Positions 23,132-35,383 are shown, counted from the stretch's first letter. The stretch is 64,000 nt of DNA from Nematopogon swammerdamellus (GCA_946902875.1 OX336343.1:16415596-16479595), one strand, 5' to 3'. Numbers and translations: made by a program. The notes: generated from the sequence alone by a model not told the origin.

Positions 23132-25921
23132 CGAGCACCTACTGGACTAAGGATTATCTGTTATTGTGTATGTACATATGTACTGTAGAATTATTTTACT
23201 TGAATTTCACCTTGTGGTAATGCGGGCGAAAGAGAAAGGAAAAAATCATTCGAGTTAATACAGGCTGTTTCAGGATAGGCTTGAGAAACTTCAGGAATAA
23301 GAAGTACTCATTATTAGAAGAAAAAGATCCTTATCACTCAAATCGAAATTCCGTACTTTTTTTTCATACAAAAATTGAAAATTGTAATAAAAACTCGATG
23401 GACAGTGAGTACGCAGATATTTGTCTAGATCTAGGGAGTGCAATGACCTAGTCCAGTCCCCTTTTTCTTTTGATGTCATTCAAATTTAAGTGTTTGGAAT
23501 TTACCTACATGCAGTTAAATTCTACTAGTTAAGCATGTAAGTTAGTCATTACCAAATCTCGTTGAAACGATTTTCACTAAAAAGTAATATAAAATGACCG
23601 AATCTGGAAAAAAGTTTCAGAGCTTTTCCTCTTCAAATATGAATACCTTTCGAATCCTGAAGTTACGAAACACTATCTTGAAACACACTGTATATATTAC
23701 TCTAACGAAAGGACATGCCCATACGAACTCAATAAATGTCCTCACTAAAGTGCGGGTCAAATCATAGTAAGAACTCCTAAAACGAGGAAACTGAATATAG
23801 TGTAATAAATAAAATAACACATATTCTGTGAAAATTTCAACGGGCTACTTATTACGGTTCAAGTGATACAGCCTAGGACAGACAGACGAACAGACAGACA
23901 GACAGACAGACAGACAGCGTAGGCTTAGTAATAGGGTCCTGTACGACGGATGCGGAACCATAAAAATACGACGAGAAAACATATACACGCGCGGCGGCGA
24001 GAGGGGCAGACCTTTGTTGTAAGTTCATGTAAAACTGTTGTTACATAAACCTGTAGAAATTCTACGCCCTCAAAAATTCCGCGAAAGGCCGAAGAATAAA
24101 CTCTATTATTTTGTTCTCTGGTATTTTTGATTTGCTATAAGATATTTTACAATCACGTTAAACTGAACTCGATACTGGACTTTATTATATAGTAGCCATA
24201 AAGACGAATATTATTACCGGTAACAATGAGCTTTTAAAGCTTTTAGCTTGATTTCGTGGACGAATACTATACCTAAAGCTTTTAGCTTGATTTCGTGGAC
24301 GAAAACTATACCTTCCCTTTACGTGGTAGAACCATAGGCGTGCCGAGGTAGTAGTGCCGACGTAGGTTGGTGGTTCCAACCCCCCGAAACTTGATTTTTT
24401 GCACATTAACTAGAGATCAAATGGTTCGACCACCTAGAGTATTGGAATTTCTTTTGATCTAATCTGATATCCTGGGCACGCCGCGCCGGTGGGTATAACA
24501 ATCTCCATCAGAATAAATACTTAGGAAGACGAAATCACAAAATAAGTATTTGTCACTCTCAGTGAGTCTCAGAGTAAGTCTGGCTTATCTCTGTCACACT
24601 TGTTGTAATATCAATGCACTTGTACGTAGTAGGTATATTGATTAGGTTTGTTTGTTACATCCATGATGCCAGACCATAACACCTTGGTGAAGTGCTTCCC
24701 TGCGGTCGTGCCGGCTACACTGAACTGGACGGAAAACACGAACTATTTTAAATATGTAGCCGTTTCGACCAACTGTTCATTCAGTGCCGTGCCGTGGTAG
24801 GTACCAACCACTTTTTTTTATGGAAACTGACATGTTTGGCTACATCACCTACAACATCCATGATGTCAGCCCATAACACCGAGTGAACTTGGTTCCACGT
24901 CAGTGCTTCCCTTCGGTCGTGCCGGCTACACTGGCACGACCGAAGGACGAACGAACCGAACTGGACGGAAAACACGAACTATTTACATAGCCGTTTCGAC
25001 CGACGTTTCTTTCAGTGCGGTGGTACCAACCCGGGCGGGTTGAACCCTACCACCTAGTAAGGTAAGAAGGGAAGGGACCTACAGTTTAACGTGGAATCCG
25101 AACCACGGTCAGCCTTCAACGGTCGAGTGGTCACCCATCCAAGTACTGACCGCCCCAGCGTTGCTTAACAATCAATAGCGACAGTTGAAAATTTATTATT
25201 ATTTGCTGCGATTGAAGTGTAAAGTGCAAATAATGGTAACAAGTAAATGTAGGTAGATACACAATCATCAGAATCTTGAGTGTAGTTATAACCAGGAATG
25301 GCAACACTTAGCGTTGTCAAAACGAAAACTAGTTTTTCAAAATCGCAGTAGGTACGTAACTATTGCCTACTTCGGAATGTTATGCGATAGACGAAGTACT
25401 TATTCGGAATGTCAAAGAAAGCGAGAAAGTAGAAAGTGCACGTTGTGTGGAAGGCTCGCTCTCTTGTCGGTAATTAATTGCAAACAAAAACGAGGCGTCC
25501 GTCACACACAAGCGCGTTTTGACAGTAGGTAAGGAAGTAGGCACTTGGGTGTTCATACCTCGAGCTGTAAAAGTAGTTATATATACTGACCTGAATAGTA
25601 TTATAATTTTATTTGATAGGTAGTTATAGTTTATGATTGAAATTATATTTGTTTTTAATTAATAAATATTATATTAAAATAAAATAAAACAAAAACCGGC
25701 CACGAGCGAGTCAGGCTCGCAAAAATTATGGTTCCGTACTAAAACAAAAATATCTTTTTTCCTCGCAAATGTTGCATTGTCGGAAAAAATTCAGTTTTCC
25801 TGTAATCTATGACTTACACTATACAAATCAAAATTTTAGCTTTAGAAACCTAGAAGAAAACGGGGGAGGGGGGGGGGGGGGGGGGGGCGGTAATTTTTAT
25901 ATTACATTTTTAGCTACATCA
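23132..25921. other. Non-coding intron 1 sequence with repeat fragments
   Basis: At 23820-23960 is a repeat with a (GACA)n tract and TAGTAATAGGGTCC / GTACGACGGA (related pieces at 39060-39130, 42740-42870 and 57180). At 24232-24312 there is a two-copy tandem of AGCTTTTAGCTTGATTTCGT. At 24660-25190 lie two tandem, partly deleted copies of the GACACGGTTGGCTACATCACC SINE-like family. A G-homopolymer lies at about 25866-25887. The reading frames present (for example 24185-24406 minus) show no domains. Confidence 0.6.
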
Positions 25922-25925
25922 TTAA

Positions 25926-26538
25926 CCCTAGATCACTAACCAGTCGTAAAAATTACGTCGCTTACTGTGCGCATTTAATGTTTCGGTAAGATCCCAACCC
26001 CCGTCACCCCACCCGTTCCTAATACCTTCCTAATTAGCATCATTAATGACTCAGAAGCACTCATTATGGATGCACGTTTATTAGATTGGGATATATCATG
26101 TTATCGTCGTAAAATTTACGAATGGTTAGTAACTACGTAACTTTTTTTTTCCACAGAAAATTACTATGGTGTCATAGTAACCGAAGTCAAATAAGGTTGT
26201 TTACCTTCTAGAAGGAAGCATCTAGTCGAGACTATCTCAGAACTCTCAAAACTTGCAGCTACTGCCTGCAAAAAAACGTCGTATGACCACGACATTCTGC
26301 TAGGGCTGAAAAAAAGCAATTTGCAGGAAGTATATTGTTTCTATGTGCAATCAGAGTTGCGTGTTGGTTATTTCTAAAACAGATTATGTTATTTGATTAA
26401 GTGCAAATCAAGGTTTCTAATTAAGTAGTTTTGTGTTATAAATAAATTTGTTTAAATAATAATTGATGTTTTAATACGTCGTAAAATTTACGAATGGTTA
26501 GTGATAGTGATAACGAACTTAAGCTTAGTGATCTAGGG
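25926..26538. mobile_element. piggyBac-like MITE
   Basis: Ends CCCTAGATCACTAACCA and its complement (TCTAGGG at the right) lie directly between TTAA at 25922-25925 and TTAA at 26539-26542. The TTAA site with C-C-C-T-A-G tips is the piggyBac signature. The word GTCGTAAAATTTACGAATGG occurs at 26107 and again at 26477. No transposase is present. Confidence 0.8.
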
Positions 26539-26759
26539 TTAAGACCACTGAACTTAAAATTGCAAAAAAAAAAAAATATTTTAAGAATATATTCCTTCCG
26601 GCCTTCGGCGGTACGGAACCACTGATTGCCTCCGACACGATCTATTTAATGTCGTCGCTGTCAGATAATAATGTGCTACGGATCAGTAAGTAGGTGAGCT
26701 ATGCCGCTACGACGCCACTTTCAAACTTCAAAATTTTCTAAGTCCCGGGAATCGGGGGG

Positions 26760-27140
26760 CGTGGCCTAATTTGGGGTGTACGTAGGGCTTCGGAGTCAGG
26801 GTTCAGCTCCAGGGTGCCAGGTCAGGGTGCTGCGCCCCATCAATTTGGTGTGTACGTAGGCCTTCGGAGTCAGGGTTCAGACCTTCGGATTCAGGATTCA
26901 GGCCTTAGGATTCAGGATTCAGGGTTCCAGATTCAGGGTTCAGGTCCAGGGTGCTAGGTCAGGGTGCTGCGCCCCATCCATTTGAGGCGTACGTAGGCCT
27001 TCGGAGTCATGGTTCAGCTCCAGGGTGCTGCACCCCACCAGCATGGTTCCACATGCACCGAGGCTTCGCCCCTGCCCCCTACCCCGCCCCGCCCCTGCCA
27101 CACCCTTCGCCCCAGCCTTCACCCCTCCACAGTACCCCTG
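26760..27140. repeat. GC-rich iterated block (left arm)
   Basis: The phrases CTTCGGAGTCAGGGTTCAG, CCAGGGTGC, GGTCAGGGTGCTGCGCCCCA and GTACGTAGG are reused three or more times. They end in a C-rich segment (CCCCGCCCCGCCCCTGCCAC). The same C-rich module returns at 28850-28945 and, inverted, at 32075-32275. The mirror image in the right arm is 38340-38730. It is non-coding and compositionally unlike the rest of the arm. Confidence 0.8.
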
Positions 27141-27546
27141 CCGACCGAGCGCAGGTAAATAGAGGTAGATAAACTAAGAGTGGTGCGTATTGTCTACCTG
27201 ATAAGGGGTAGTTGATTCACCTCTATTGTCGGGAGGCAGGTTTAAACCTGTAGCAACCTGTAGGAACGACTGACTCCGCTTACGCATTGAATAGAAATAT
27301 AACATTAACAATTGTTCTGTGAAATGTATTCATACTCAGCATGACTAAGGCATCGTCAGTCAGGTAGGTTGGAGCCTAATGGTGTAGGAATGCAGACATG
27401 GCGCCGTCGCCGTCGGGCTTTGGCGGCGGGGAAGTTTGGCTGGTGCATTTAAAAATTCCGACACGCTCACTGTGACCGCAGTCGACAACGATGAACAGTC
27501 AGCCGCCAACATTACGCCGAGCTGCACGCCTGCGCCCACCGCTACA

Positions 27547-27930
27547 ATGTCGCTAACGACTATCCACGTGCACACCTCGGGGCCGAGGCACGAGCGCTAT
27601 TCGTCCGAGTCGGCACGTCTTCAAACATTCAACGATTAGCCACGCGCCCTCCGGCAGAAGCCTGAAGAAATGGTTAAGGCTGGGTTTTTCTACACTGGTT
27701 TTGGTGACAAAGTGGCGTGCTTTTACTGCGGAGGAACACTCAACCAGTGGCGACCGGAAAACACACCGTGGGAGGAGCACACGAGGCTAGACCGCTGCGC
27801 TTTCGTCTACATAATGAAGGGAGCTGACTTCGTCACAGTCAAAGCAAAAGGATTGGACGAGATCGACATTCCGAGCTATTCGCCATACTTGTATGCGCCA
27901 TCAGACGATGGAGCCTTTAACTTGAAATGA
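27547..27930 (+). pseudogene. BIR-domain (IAP-like) gene, left arm, with in-frame TAG
   Basis: From the first in-frame ATG the frame encodes a short Ser/Thr-rich leader, then a BIR domain: ARLQTFND, a TAG at 27637-27639 where BIR domains have Trp, then KPEEMVKAGFFYTGFGDKV, CFYCGGTLNQW, PWEEHTRLDRCAFV. The zinc ligands C-x2-C...H...C and the GFFYTG/GD/W core are present. BIR proteins block caspases or regulate cell division, and IAP genes are common in insect DNA viruses. No RING domain follows; the frame ends at 27930 with AATAAA at 27940. The same TAG occurs in the right-arm copy, so the break predates or was spread by the duplication. A first ATG downstream of the TAG (27670) would give only a partial BIR. 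Confidence 0.88.
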
Positions 27931-28355
27931 TTAATTTTCAATAAATATTTTTACATTTAAACAGTGAATACATTTATTTCAACCCACCCACACCCATAAA
28001 TGAAACAAAAGTTAGCAGAAATGTTTATTTATTTTCACAAATCTTAATACTAAAGTGTACATGATATATGTTTTAGAAAAGTCACTTAAACCCATTATTT
28101 ACATAAATGGGGCAACCTAAGTTTCGTCAGCAAATATTTATTTCTTGGTCAGGTCTATGATGGTTGTTTTAAAGATGATGATGATGGCGTGGTAGATAGG
28201 TTAGAAATCAGCTTGCTGTCGCGCTGGTTAATGGTGATATGTATGATGGCCCATTACCTCTGAGAAAAAATTGTATTGGATGTTGTCAGAATATTTTAAT
28301 TTTTCATGACATATTTTATTATTTAATTTACGTACAAAGTGGAAATCTTATACTC

Positions 28356-28772
28356 TTAATCTATTTGTATAACATTTTGCTGCGCATCTAAAATTTGCGT
28401 AACGATATTGGCTATAGCGGAGATTATCCTTCGCTCATATTGGTTTGGCTCTGGGGTCTGCTGCACAATGCCTAACGTTGGCGATTGATGCTGCTGAGTG
28501 ATCCAATCTGAAGACTGCAATGTGCCCACGTTTGATGTTGGATCTTGCTTGTGCGATGTCAGCGGTGATGGCGGCTGCTGTTGATGTGTAGGCGAATAGT
28601 ATGCAGATGAGTATCGCGGTGGAGATGTCGCTGGTAGAGGTGGCGATGGTGAATAATTCATCAGGGTATACGTAGGTGAGCCGTAGGTGGGTGAGTATCG
28701 CGTTGGATATATCGTTGGTGGAGATGTAGGTGGTGAATTAAGCAGCGGTGAGTCTTGCGCAAGCGAACCCAC
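28356..28772 (-). CDS. Pro/Ser/Tyr-rich ORF, unknown function, left arm
   Basis: About 139 codons without an ATG near the start (first candidate GTG at 28772; the frame is open a little further upstream to a TAA). The N-terminal two thirds is low-complexity, built on SPP, YSPT and PPRYSS repeats, followed by a Gln-rich section. The end is a more ordered IISAIANIVTQILDAQQNV amphipathic stretch. This composition resembles disordered viral structural or accessory proteins, but I do not recognise the family. It is convergent with the BIR gene. The right-arm copy (36715-37131) has the same length and protein. Conservation between arms says nothing about selection because the arms are recent copies. 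Confidence 0.5.
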   Translation of the reverse strand: MGSLAQDSPLLNSPPTSPPTIYPTRYSPTYGSPTYTLMNYSPSPPLPATSPPRYSSAYYSPTHQQQPPSPLTSHKQDPTSNVGTLQSSDWITQQHQSPTLGIVQQTPEPNQYERRIISAIANIVTQILDAQQNVIQID

Positions 28773-28849
28773 CCAACTTATGAGTGGTGGTGCGGAAATG
28801 TATTAGGACAGTGTTTTTCAAACTGTGGATAGCGAAGCCAGTGCTAGGT

Positions 28850-28945
28850 CAGGGTGCTGCGCCCCACCAGCGTGGTTCCACTGGCACCGAGGCTTCGCCC
28901 CTTCCCCCTACCCCGCCCCGCCCCTGCCACCCCCCCCCCCCCCCT
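28850..28945. repeat. C-rich module with C15 homopolymer
   Basis: Contains CAGGGTGCTGCGCCCCACCA, CCCCGCCCCGCCCCTGCC and a run of 15 C at 28930-28944. The mirror at 36541-36650 has 16 G, one of the few differences between the arms. Confidence 0.8.
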
Positions 28946-29103
28946 TTAGGGATGAACAATTAGAAATTGTGGTGTGAAGGGTGGTTGGTGAAAGCTGCAA
29001 GTTGAAATCAAACTTATTACAATGGCTCAAGGTACATTATTTATGTTTGATTCCTGCCTACGTGCCGGAGTACCTAGCGTGTTAATACTTGCTTACAGTG
29101 TGA

Positions 29104-29600
29104 CTCATTTAGGGATGAACAATTAGAAATTGTGAACTGGGGTTGACAAAAGAGCTCATTAGTGGTAGATACCAAGGGATCGCTCACAGGCAACGCAGAT
29201 TGAGACTTGTTGAAATATACCAATTGTTGTGGAGATATTTTTAAATGTAAAATTTTCTTAGTGCAACTATTGTGAAAGATAACTGATGTCTGGGGTTGAA
29301 CAAAAGAGCTCATTACTGGAAGGTATCAGCGGGTCGCTCACAGGTGACGCAGCGCAGGTTGAGACTTGCAGAAACATGAAAATGTTTGGTGAAATTATTT
29401 AAAAGTAATATCGCGCTGTGATAAAGTGTAGGTAAGTCGACCCTTCCCACAACAGCCATTATTAAAGATAATAGACGTCTTTGGGGGTTGAACAAAAGAG
29501 CTCTGTACTGTAAAAACCAACGGGTCCATCTCGTTCGACGCAGATTGAGACTTGTAGAAACATGAAAATGTTTGACAAATTTTTAAAGTAAAATATTTTT
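29104..29600. repeat. Three imperfect ~178-bp tandem repeats (left arm)
   Basis: Units start near 29104, 29280 and 29459. Each has GGGGTTGAACAAAAGAGCTC, a GGATCGCTCACAGG-like segment, AGATTGAGACTTG and an AT-rich end (ATGAAAATGTTTG). On the minus strand parts read DPLVST and FVQPQ in each unit, so they may be decayed coding repeats or regulatory iterations. The mirror is at 35885-36380. Confidence 0.7.
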
Positions 29601-29796
29601 TAGTATATACTTTTTCCACATCATCATGTGAGGGGGTGGGGGTTATTTATCTATATAGCTCATGTTTATAAGACTGAGCGCACAATTTTAGTAAAACAGT
29701 TCGATCGCAGCAGCACGCCGACTTGTATCTCTACACACCACGGTGAGCTGATTTCTAAATATCGACCACACCAGCATCATCTTCACACCAACCATC

Positions 29797-30102
29797 ATGG
29801 ACCTAACCAAGATCAACTAAGCGGGCAAGCGAGCCTTCCTGGAGACGCGGAAACTCGCCATCTTGGAGATTGGAAAACTCTACCGAGTGACCGACTTGCG
29901 CAAAGTTGCAACCAAATACGGAGATCGCATTGTAGCTGACATCGATGAGACTTTCTGCGTCTTCCTACCCAAGCGGATGATCGACGCCTTCAACAAGGAT
30001 GGGAAGATGTTCGAAGATATGGTTGAAGCTAGCAGAGAAAACATGCTTGGGCTGAAATACCTTGGTGGGACGTATAATGCTATCGAGTTCGATAGTATGT
30101 AA
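29797..30102 (+). pseudogene. Small TKYG/FLPKR-motif protein with early TAA, left arm
   Basis: An ATG at 29797 opens a 101-codon frame with TAA at codon 8 (29818-29820). The rest is uninterrupted: GKRAFLETRKLAILEIGKLY, then VATKYGDRIVADIDETFCVF and FLPKRM, ending NMLGLKYLGGTYNAIEFDSM. The pattern G-x-x-Y-x-V...V-x-T-K-Y-G...F-x-V-F-L-P-K-R recalls small OB-fold-like single-strand-binding proteins of insect mobile or viral DNA, but that is a guess from shape. An internal ATG is lacking near the break; translation from ATT/ATG-less sequence is unlikely, so the gene is probably dead. The right-arm copy (35384-35689) has the same TAA. Confidence 0.65.
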
Positions 30103-30559
30103 GAAGAGGGCGTGGAAATGTATGTGGAATACCAACGTTTTAGCTGTACGATTTTACAGAAATAAAATTTTTTGTCTAATATATGTACTGTGTATTAAGG
30201 AAAATAACCTTATGTAATAAAGCTTATAATTGAACAATATTTTTTAATTTTCATACCCAACCGCACTAGATAATACCAAGGTATATAGTTATTAGTTTCT
30301 TAGTAAGAAACTCTAACAATTTTGTGAATCATCAAAATGTATTTCACTAAGGTTGGAAACAAAAGATTAAAAATTGTGCGAATTCTTTTCATAGCTTCAG
30401 CCCACAACTTTACCTGCGCACATGTAGGTACTTCTGGCATGAGGGGGCTGCTTCTAGATTAGGAAAGGTGGGTTGACGCTTGAGTTTAAATAATATTATT
30501 TCGAGGCATCATTTAAAATTGAAACGTCGTGCAAGCAAGTTCTCAAAGAAATCAACATC

Positions 30560-30709
30560 ATGGGAGTGACCGCTAAATGGCGAATTAACAGCACCGCGCA
30601 AGTGCAGGGGGCCATCGTGCGGCACAACAGTGGAAAATTCAATGATGGCGAGCTGTATCGCTGTATTCAGCTAACCTATTCTTCAGGTGAGATATATTTG
30701 TCATTATAA
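30560..30709 (+). CDS. 49-codon ORF of unknown function, possibly a 5' exon, left arm
   Basis: ATG in ATCATGG context. The predicted product starts MGVTAKWRINSTAQVQGAIV and has a HNSGKFNDGELYRC stretch. A consensus splice donor (TTCAG/GTGAGA) lies at 30686 inside the frame, so it may be a first exon. No family is recognised. The mirror copy is 34776-34925. The third, shorter copy in the centre is cut off just inside this ORF (about 33350-33420). Confidence 0.35.
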   Translation: MGVTAKWRINSTAQVQGAIVRHNSGKFNDGELYRCIQLTYSSGEIYLSL

Positions 30710-30797
30710 TATATATTTTATACATACCACTTTTTTTACAGAATCACAATGTTTACTCGATGTGAGCCTATTATACCTTATCACTATTTGATCATTG

Positions 30798-30970
30798 TCA
30801 GCCTCGGTAGCTCAGTGGTGTGTCAACAGCTGTAAAGCAACCCTGGGTGCGGATAGTGCTGAGATGGGTGATTGATCACTCATCCGTTGGAGGCTGACCG
30901 TGGTTCGGATCCTACGTTAAACTGTAGGATAAACGTATAACTGTAGGTTGTAGTTGATATAGTCAACCGA
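30798..30970 (+). repeat. tRNA-derived SINE inside the palindrome arm
   Basis: A box GGTAGCTCAGTGGTGTG and B box GGTTCGGATCC (30902-30912) are clear. Mirror copies lie in the right arm (about 34515-34690) and in the central segment (about 33060-33250). The insertion therefore predates the duplications. Confidence 0.8.
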
Positions 30971-32060
30971 GCCAGTTTCCCGACCAAGTGCGAATCCAAC
31001 TCGCACACCGAGGGTTCCGTATCACCATATCATGGTCAGCACCACTCACGCCATTAGTTATAATGCTTCATACACTACTATTTTGGCACCTATATTTATT
31101 ATTAAGACCTATACTCAGGGCATTGAGGTGTACCAATGGGTTAAAAAAAAAGCTGAAATCGGCACTTTTGTTAGCACAAAAGGGCTATTGACGATTTAAA
31201 AAAAATTTATGTTTTGTCGTTTTATGTATCTCTTTTCTAATTTTATTTATTGTTGCGTTGTATTTAGTTATATTATTTTATTGTGTTGTTACTTTTTGTA
31301 TTATTCTGTTTTTGCTATCCTTTGTGTTATTATAAGGTATTATTTTAAAGTTGTTATTTATAGTGTTAGTCATTTGTTTGTTTATTGATAGAAAAAGGTT
31401 CTGTGCTTATGTTAGGTTAGCACCATTGTTACATTATCATATCTACCTAAGGGTAGACCGGGCAGGATCTACCTGAGATGGGGCCTGGCGGCGAAGCTTT
31501 ACAAGCGCAATTGTTCAGCCGGAAGCCGGAGCCGGTGGGGTAGCACGTTAAATTTATTAACATTTTATTAGGTAATAATTACTCCAATTAACTACTCTAT
31601 TAAACTGATATGAAACTTAGGCGGTAATATTTCTAAAAATTATTTTGATTGCTCCAATTAAAACAAGAATTACATTTATTGAAGTTTTATTAGGTACCTA
31701 TTAATTATCCCCATTAACCTGATAAGACCCTTAGCCTACAGAAAACGTTCAACGAGCCAACATTTCCGAGAGTTGGTGGATGACTCAAGATTCGGGAAGC
31801 ATGATACCGGATTCGGGAATCATGAATTGGAGCCCAGGAGGTGGCGAGGGTAGCGGAGCGGGGGTAGCGGGGGTGGGGTGGCACGCTAAATTAATAATTT
31901 TTTTTATTAGGTATTAATTACCCCAATTAACTACTCTATTAAACTGATATGAAGCTTAGGCGGTAACATTTTTAAAATTATTTTAATTACTCCAATTAAA
32001 ACGAGAATTACATTTATTGACGTTTTATTAGGTATTAATTACCCCAATTAACTGACAAAT
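30971..32060. other. Inner part of left arm, non-coding
   Basis: This holds a lepidopteran repeat (CGAGGGTTCCGTATCACC at 31008; relatives at 39310, 56310 and 56890). Two tandem versions of an AT-rich module follow (TTATTAGGTA, CTCTATTAAACTGATATGAA, GGCGGTAA) at about 31555-31740 and 31900-32060. Open frames here (30988-31191) are repeat-derived, not genes. Confidence 0.6.
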
Positions 32061-33425
32061 TGATGGGGCGCAGCACCTTGACCTGGCACCCTGGAGCTGA
32101 ACCCTGACTCCGATCGGGCGGCAGGGATACTGCGGAGGGGTGAAGGCTGGGGCGGAGGGGGGGGGGGGGGGTGGCAGGGGCGGGACGGGGTAGGGGGAAG
32201 GGGGCGAAGCCTCGTTGCCAGTGGAACCACGCTGGTGGGGCGCAGCACCCTGACCTAGCACCCTGGACCTGAACCCTGCGGAAATGTTGGCTCGTTGAAC
32301 GTTTTCTGTAGGCTAAGGGTCTTATCAGGTTAATAGGGATAATTAATAGGTACCTAATAAAACTTCAATAAATGTAATTCTTGTTTTAAGTGGCGCAATC
32401 AAAATAATTTTTAGAAATATTACCGCCTAAGTTTCATATCAGTTTAATAGAGTAGGTAATTGGAGTAATTATTACCTAATAAAATGTTAATAAATTTAAC
32501 GTGCTACCCCACCGGCTCCGGCTTCCGGCTGAACAATTGCGCTTGTAAAGCTTCGCCGCCAGGCCCCATCTCAGGTAGATCCTGCCCGGTCTACCCTTAG
32601 GTAGATATGATAAAATAAAAATGGTGCTAACCTAACATAAGCACAGTACCTTTTTCTATCAATAAACAAACAAATGACTAACACTATAAATAACAACTTT
32701 AAAATAATACCTTATAATAACACAAAGGATAGCAAAAACAGAATAATACATAAAGTAACAACACAATAAAATAATATAACTAAATACAACGCAGCAATAA
32801 ATAAAATTTGAAAAGAGATACATAAAACGACAAAACATTAATTTTTTTAAACCGTCAATGACCCTTTTGTGCTAACAAGAGTGCCGATTTCAGATTTTTT
32901 TTTTTAACACATTGGTACACCTCATTGCCCTGAGTATAGGTCTTAATAATAAATATAGGTGCCAAAATAGTAGTGTATGAAGCATTATAACTAATGGCGT
33001 GAGTGGTGCTGACCAAGATATGGTGATACGGAACCCTCGGTGTGCGAGTTGGACTCGCACTTGGTCGGGAAACTGGCTCGGTTGACTATATCAACTACAA
33101 CCTACAGTTATACGTTTATCCTACAGTTTAATGTAGGATCCGAACCACGGTCAGCCTCCAACGGATGAGTGATCAATCACCCATCTCAGCACTATCCGCA
33201 CCCACGGTTGCTTTGCAGCTGTTGGCACACCACTGAGCTACCGAGGCTGACAATGATCAAATAGTGATAAGGTATAATGGGTTCACATCGAGTAAACATT
33301 GTGATTCTGTAAAAAAAGTGGTGTGTATAAAATATATATTATAATGACAAATATATCTCACCTGAAGAATAGGTTAGCTGAATACAGCGATACAGCTCTT
33401 GTGCCGCACGATGGACCCCTGCACT
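32061..33425. repeat. Asymmetric centre of the palindrome with a third, inverted partial copy
   Basis: This is the only part without a mirror partner. 32061-32280 is the GC-rich module (with a G run at 32157). 32281-33420 is a diverged inverted copy of 30640-31760, so that segment exists three times in the element. It differs from the arms at scattered sites (for example ATAAAATAAAAATGG where the arms have ATAATGTAACAATGG). It could form a local hairpin with the left arm or pair in direct orientation with the right arm. Confidence 0.85.
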
Positions 33426-34775
33426 ATTTGTCAGTTAATTGGGGTAATTAATACCTAATAAAACGTCAATAAATGTAATTCTCGTTTTAATTGGAGTAAT
33501 TAAAATAATTTTAAAAATGTTACCGCCTAAGCTTCATATCAGTTTAATAGAGTAGTTAATTGGGGTAATTAATACCTAATAAAAAAAATATTAATTTAGC
33601 GTGCCACCCCACCCCCGCTACCCCCGCTCCGCTACCCTCGCCACCTCCTGGGCTCCAATTCATGATTCCCGAATCCGGTATCATGCTTCCCGAATCTTGA
33701 GTCATCCACCAACTCTCGGAAATGTTGGCTCGTTGAACGTTTTCTGTAGGCTAAGGGTCTTATCAGGTTAATGGGGATAATTAATAGGTACCTAATAAAA
33801 CTTCAATAAATGTAATTCTTGTTTTAATTGGAGCAATCAAAATAATTTTTAGAAATATTACCGCCTAAGTTTCATATCAGTTTAATAGAGTAGTTAATTG
33901 GAGTAATTATTACCTAATAAAATGTTAATAAATTTAACGTGCTACCCCACCGGCTCCGGCTTCCGGCTGAACAATTGCGCTTGTAAAGCTTCGCCGCCAG
34001 GCCCCATCTCAGGTAGATCCTGCCCGGTCTACCCTTAGGTAGATATGATAATGTAACAATGGTGCTAACCTAACATAAGCACAGAACCTTTTTCTATCAA
34101 TAAACAAACAAATGACTAACACTATAAATAACAACTTTAAAATAATACCTTATAATAACACAAAGGATAGCAAAAACAGAATAATACAAAAAGTAACAAC
34201 ACAATAAAATAATATAACTAAATACAACGCAACAATAAATAAAATTAGAAAAGAGATACATAAAACGACAAAACATAAATTTTTTTTAAATCGTCAATAG
34301 CCCTTTTGTGCTAACAAAAGTGCCGATTTCAGCTTTTTTTTTAACCCATTGGTACACCTCAATGCCCTGAGTATAGGTCTTAATAATAAATATAGGTGCC
34401 AAAATAGTAGTGTATGAAGCATTATAACTAATGGCGTGAGTGGTGCTGACCATGATATGGTGATACGGAACCCTCGGTGTGCGAGTTGGATTCGCACTTG
34501 GTCGGGAAACTGGCTCGGTTGACTATATCAACTACAACCTACAGTTATACGTTTATCCTACAGTTTAACGTAGGATCCGAACCACGGTCAGCCTCCAACG
34601 GATGAGTGATCAATCACCCATCTCAGCACTATCCGCACCCAGGGTTGCTTTACAGCTGTTGACACACCACTGAGCTACCGAGGCTGACAATGATCAAATA
34701 GTGATAAGGTATAATAGGCTCACATCGAGTAAACATTGTGATTCTGTAAAAAAAGTGGTATGTATAAAATATATA

Positions 34776-34925
34776 TTATAATGACAAATATATCTCACCT
34801 GAAGAATAGGTTAGCTGAATACAGCGATACAGCTCGCCATCATTGAATTTTCCACTGTTGTGCCGCACGATGGCCCCCTGCACTTGCGCGGTGCTGTTAA
34901 TTCGCCATTTAGCGGTCACTCCCAT
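34776..34925 (-). CDS. 49-codon ORF, right-arm copy
   Basis: Mirror of 30560-30709, same frame, same internal donor-like site. Function unknown. Confidence 0.35.
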   Translation of the reverse strand: MGVTAKWRINSTAQVQGAIVRHNSGKFNDGELYRCIQLTYSSGEIYLSL

Positions 34926-35383
34926 GATGTTGATTTCTTTGAGAACTTGCTTGCACGACGTTTCAATTTTAAATGATGCCTCGAAATAATATTATTTAAA
35001 CTCAAGCGTCAACCCACCTTTCCTAATCTAGAAGCAGCCCCCTCATGCCAGAAGTACCTACATGTGCGCAGGTAAAGTTGTGGGCTGAAGCTATGAAAAG
35101 AATTCGCACAATTTTTAATCTTTTGTTTCCAACCTTAGTGAAATACATTTTGATGATTCACAAAATTGTTAGAGTTTCTTACTAAGAAACTAATAACTAT
35201 ATACCTTGGTATTATCTAGTGCGGTTGGGTATGAAAATTAAAAAATATTGTTCAATTATAAGCTTTATTACATAAGGTTATTTTCCTTAATACACAGTAC
35301 ATATATTAGACAAAAAAAATTTATTTCTGTAAAATCGTACAGCTAAAACGTTGGTATTCCACATACATTTCCACGCCCTCTTC

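Noticed and set aside
27670..27930. BIR gene starting at the ATG after the TAG as a complete gene
   Set aside because: The BIR domain clearly extends upstream of the stop (ARLQTFND), so this start would drop part of the fold; treated as a broken gene.
30988..31191. 67-codon frame present in both palindrome arms (also 34294-34497)
   Set aside because: It translates a dispersed repeat (CGAGGGTTCCGTA) found elsewhere in the window at 39310, 56310 and 56890; not a gene.
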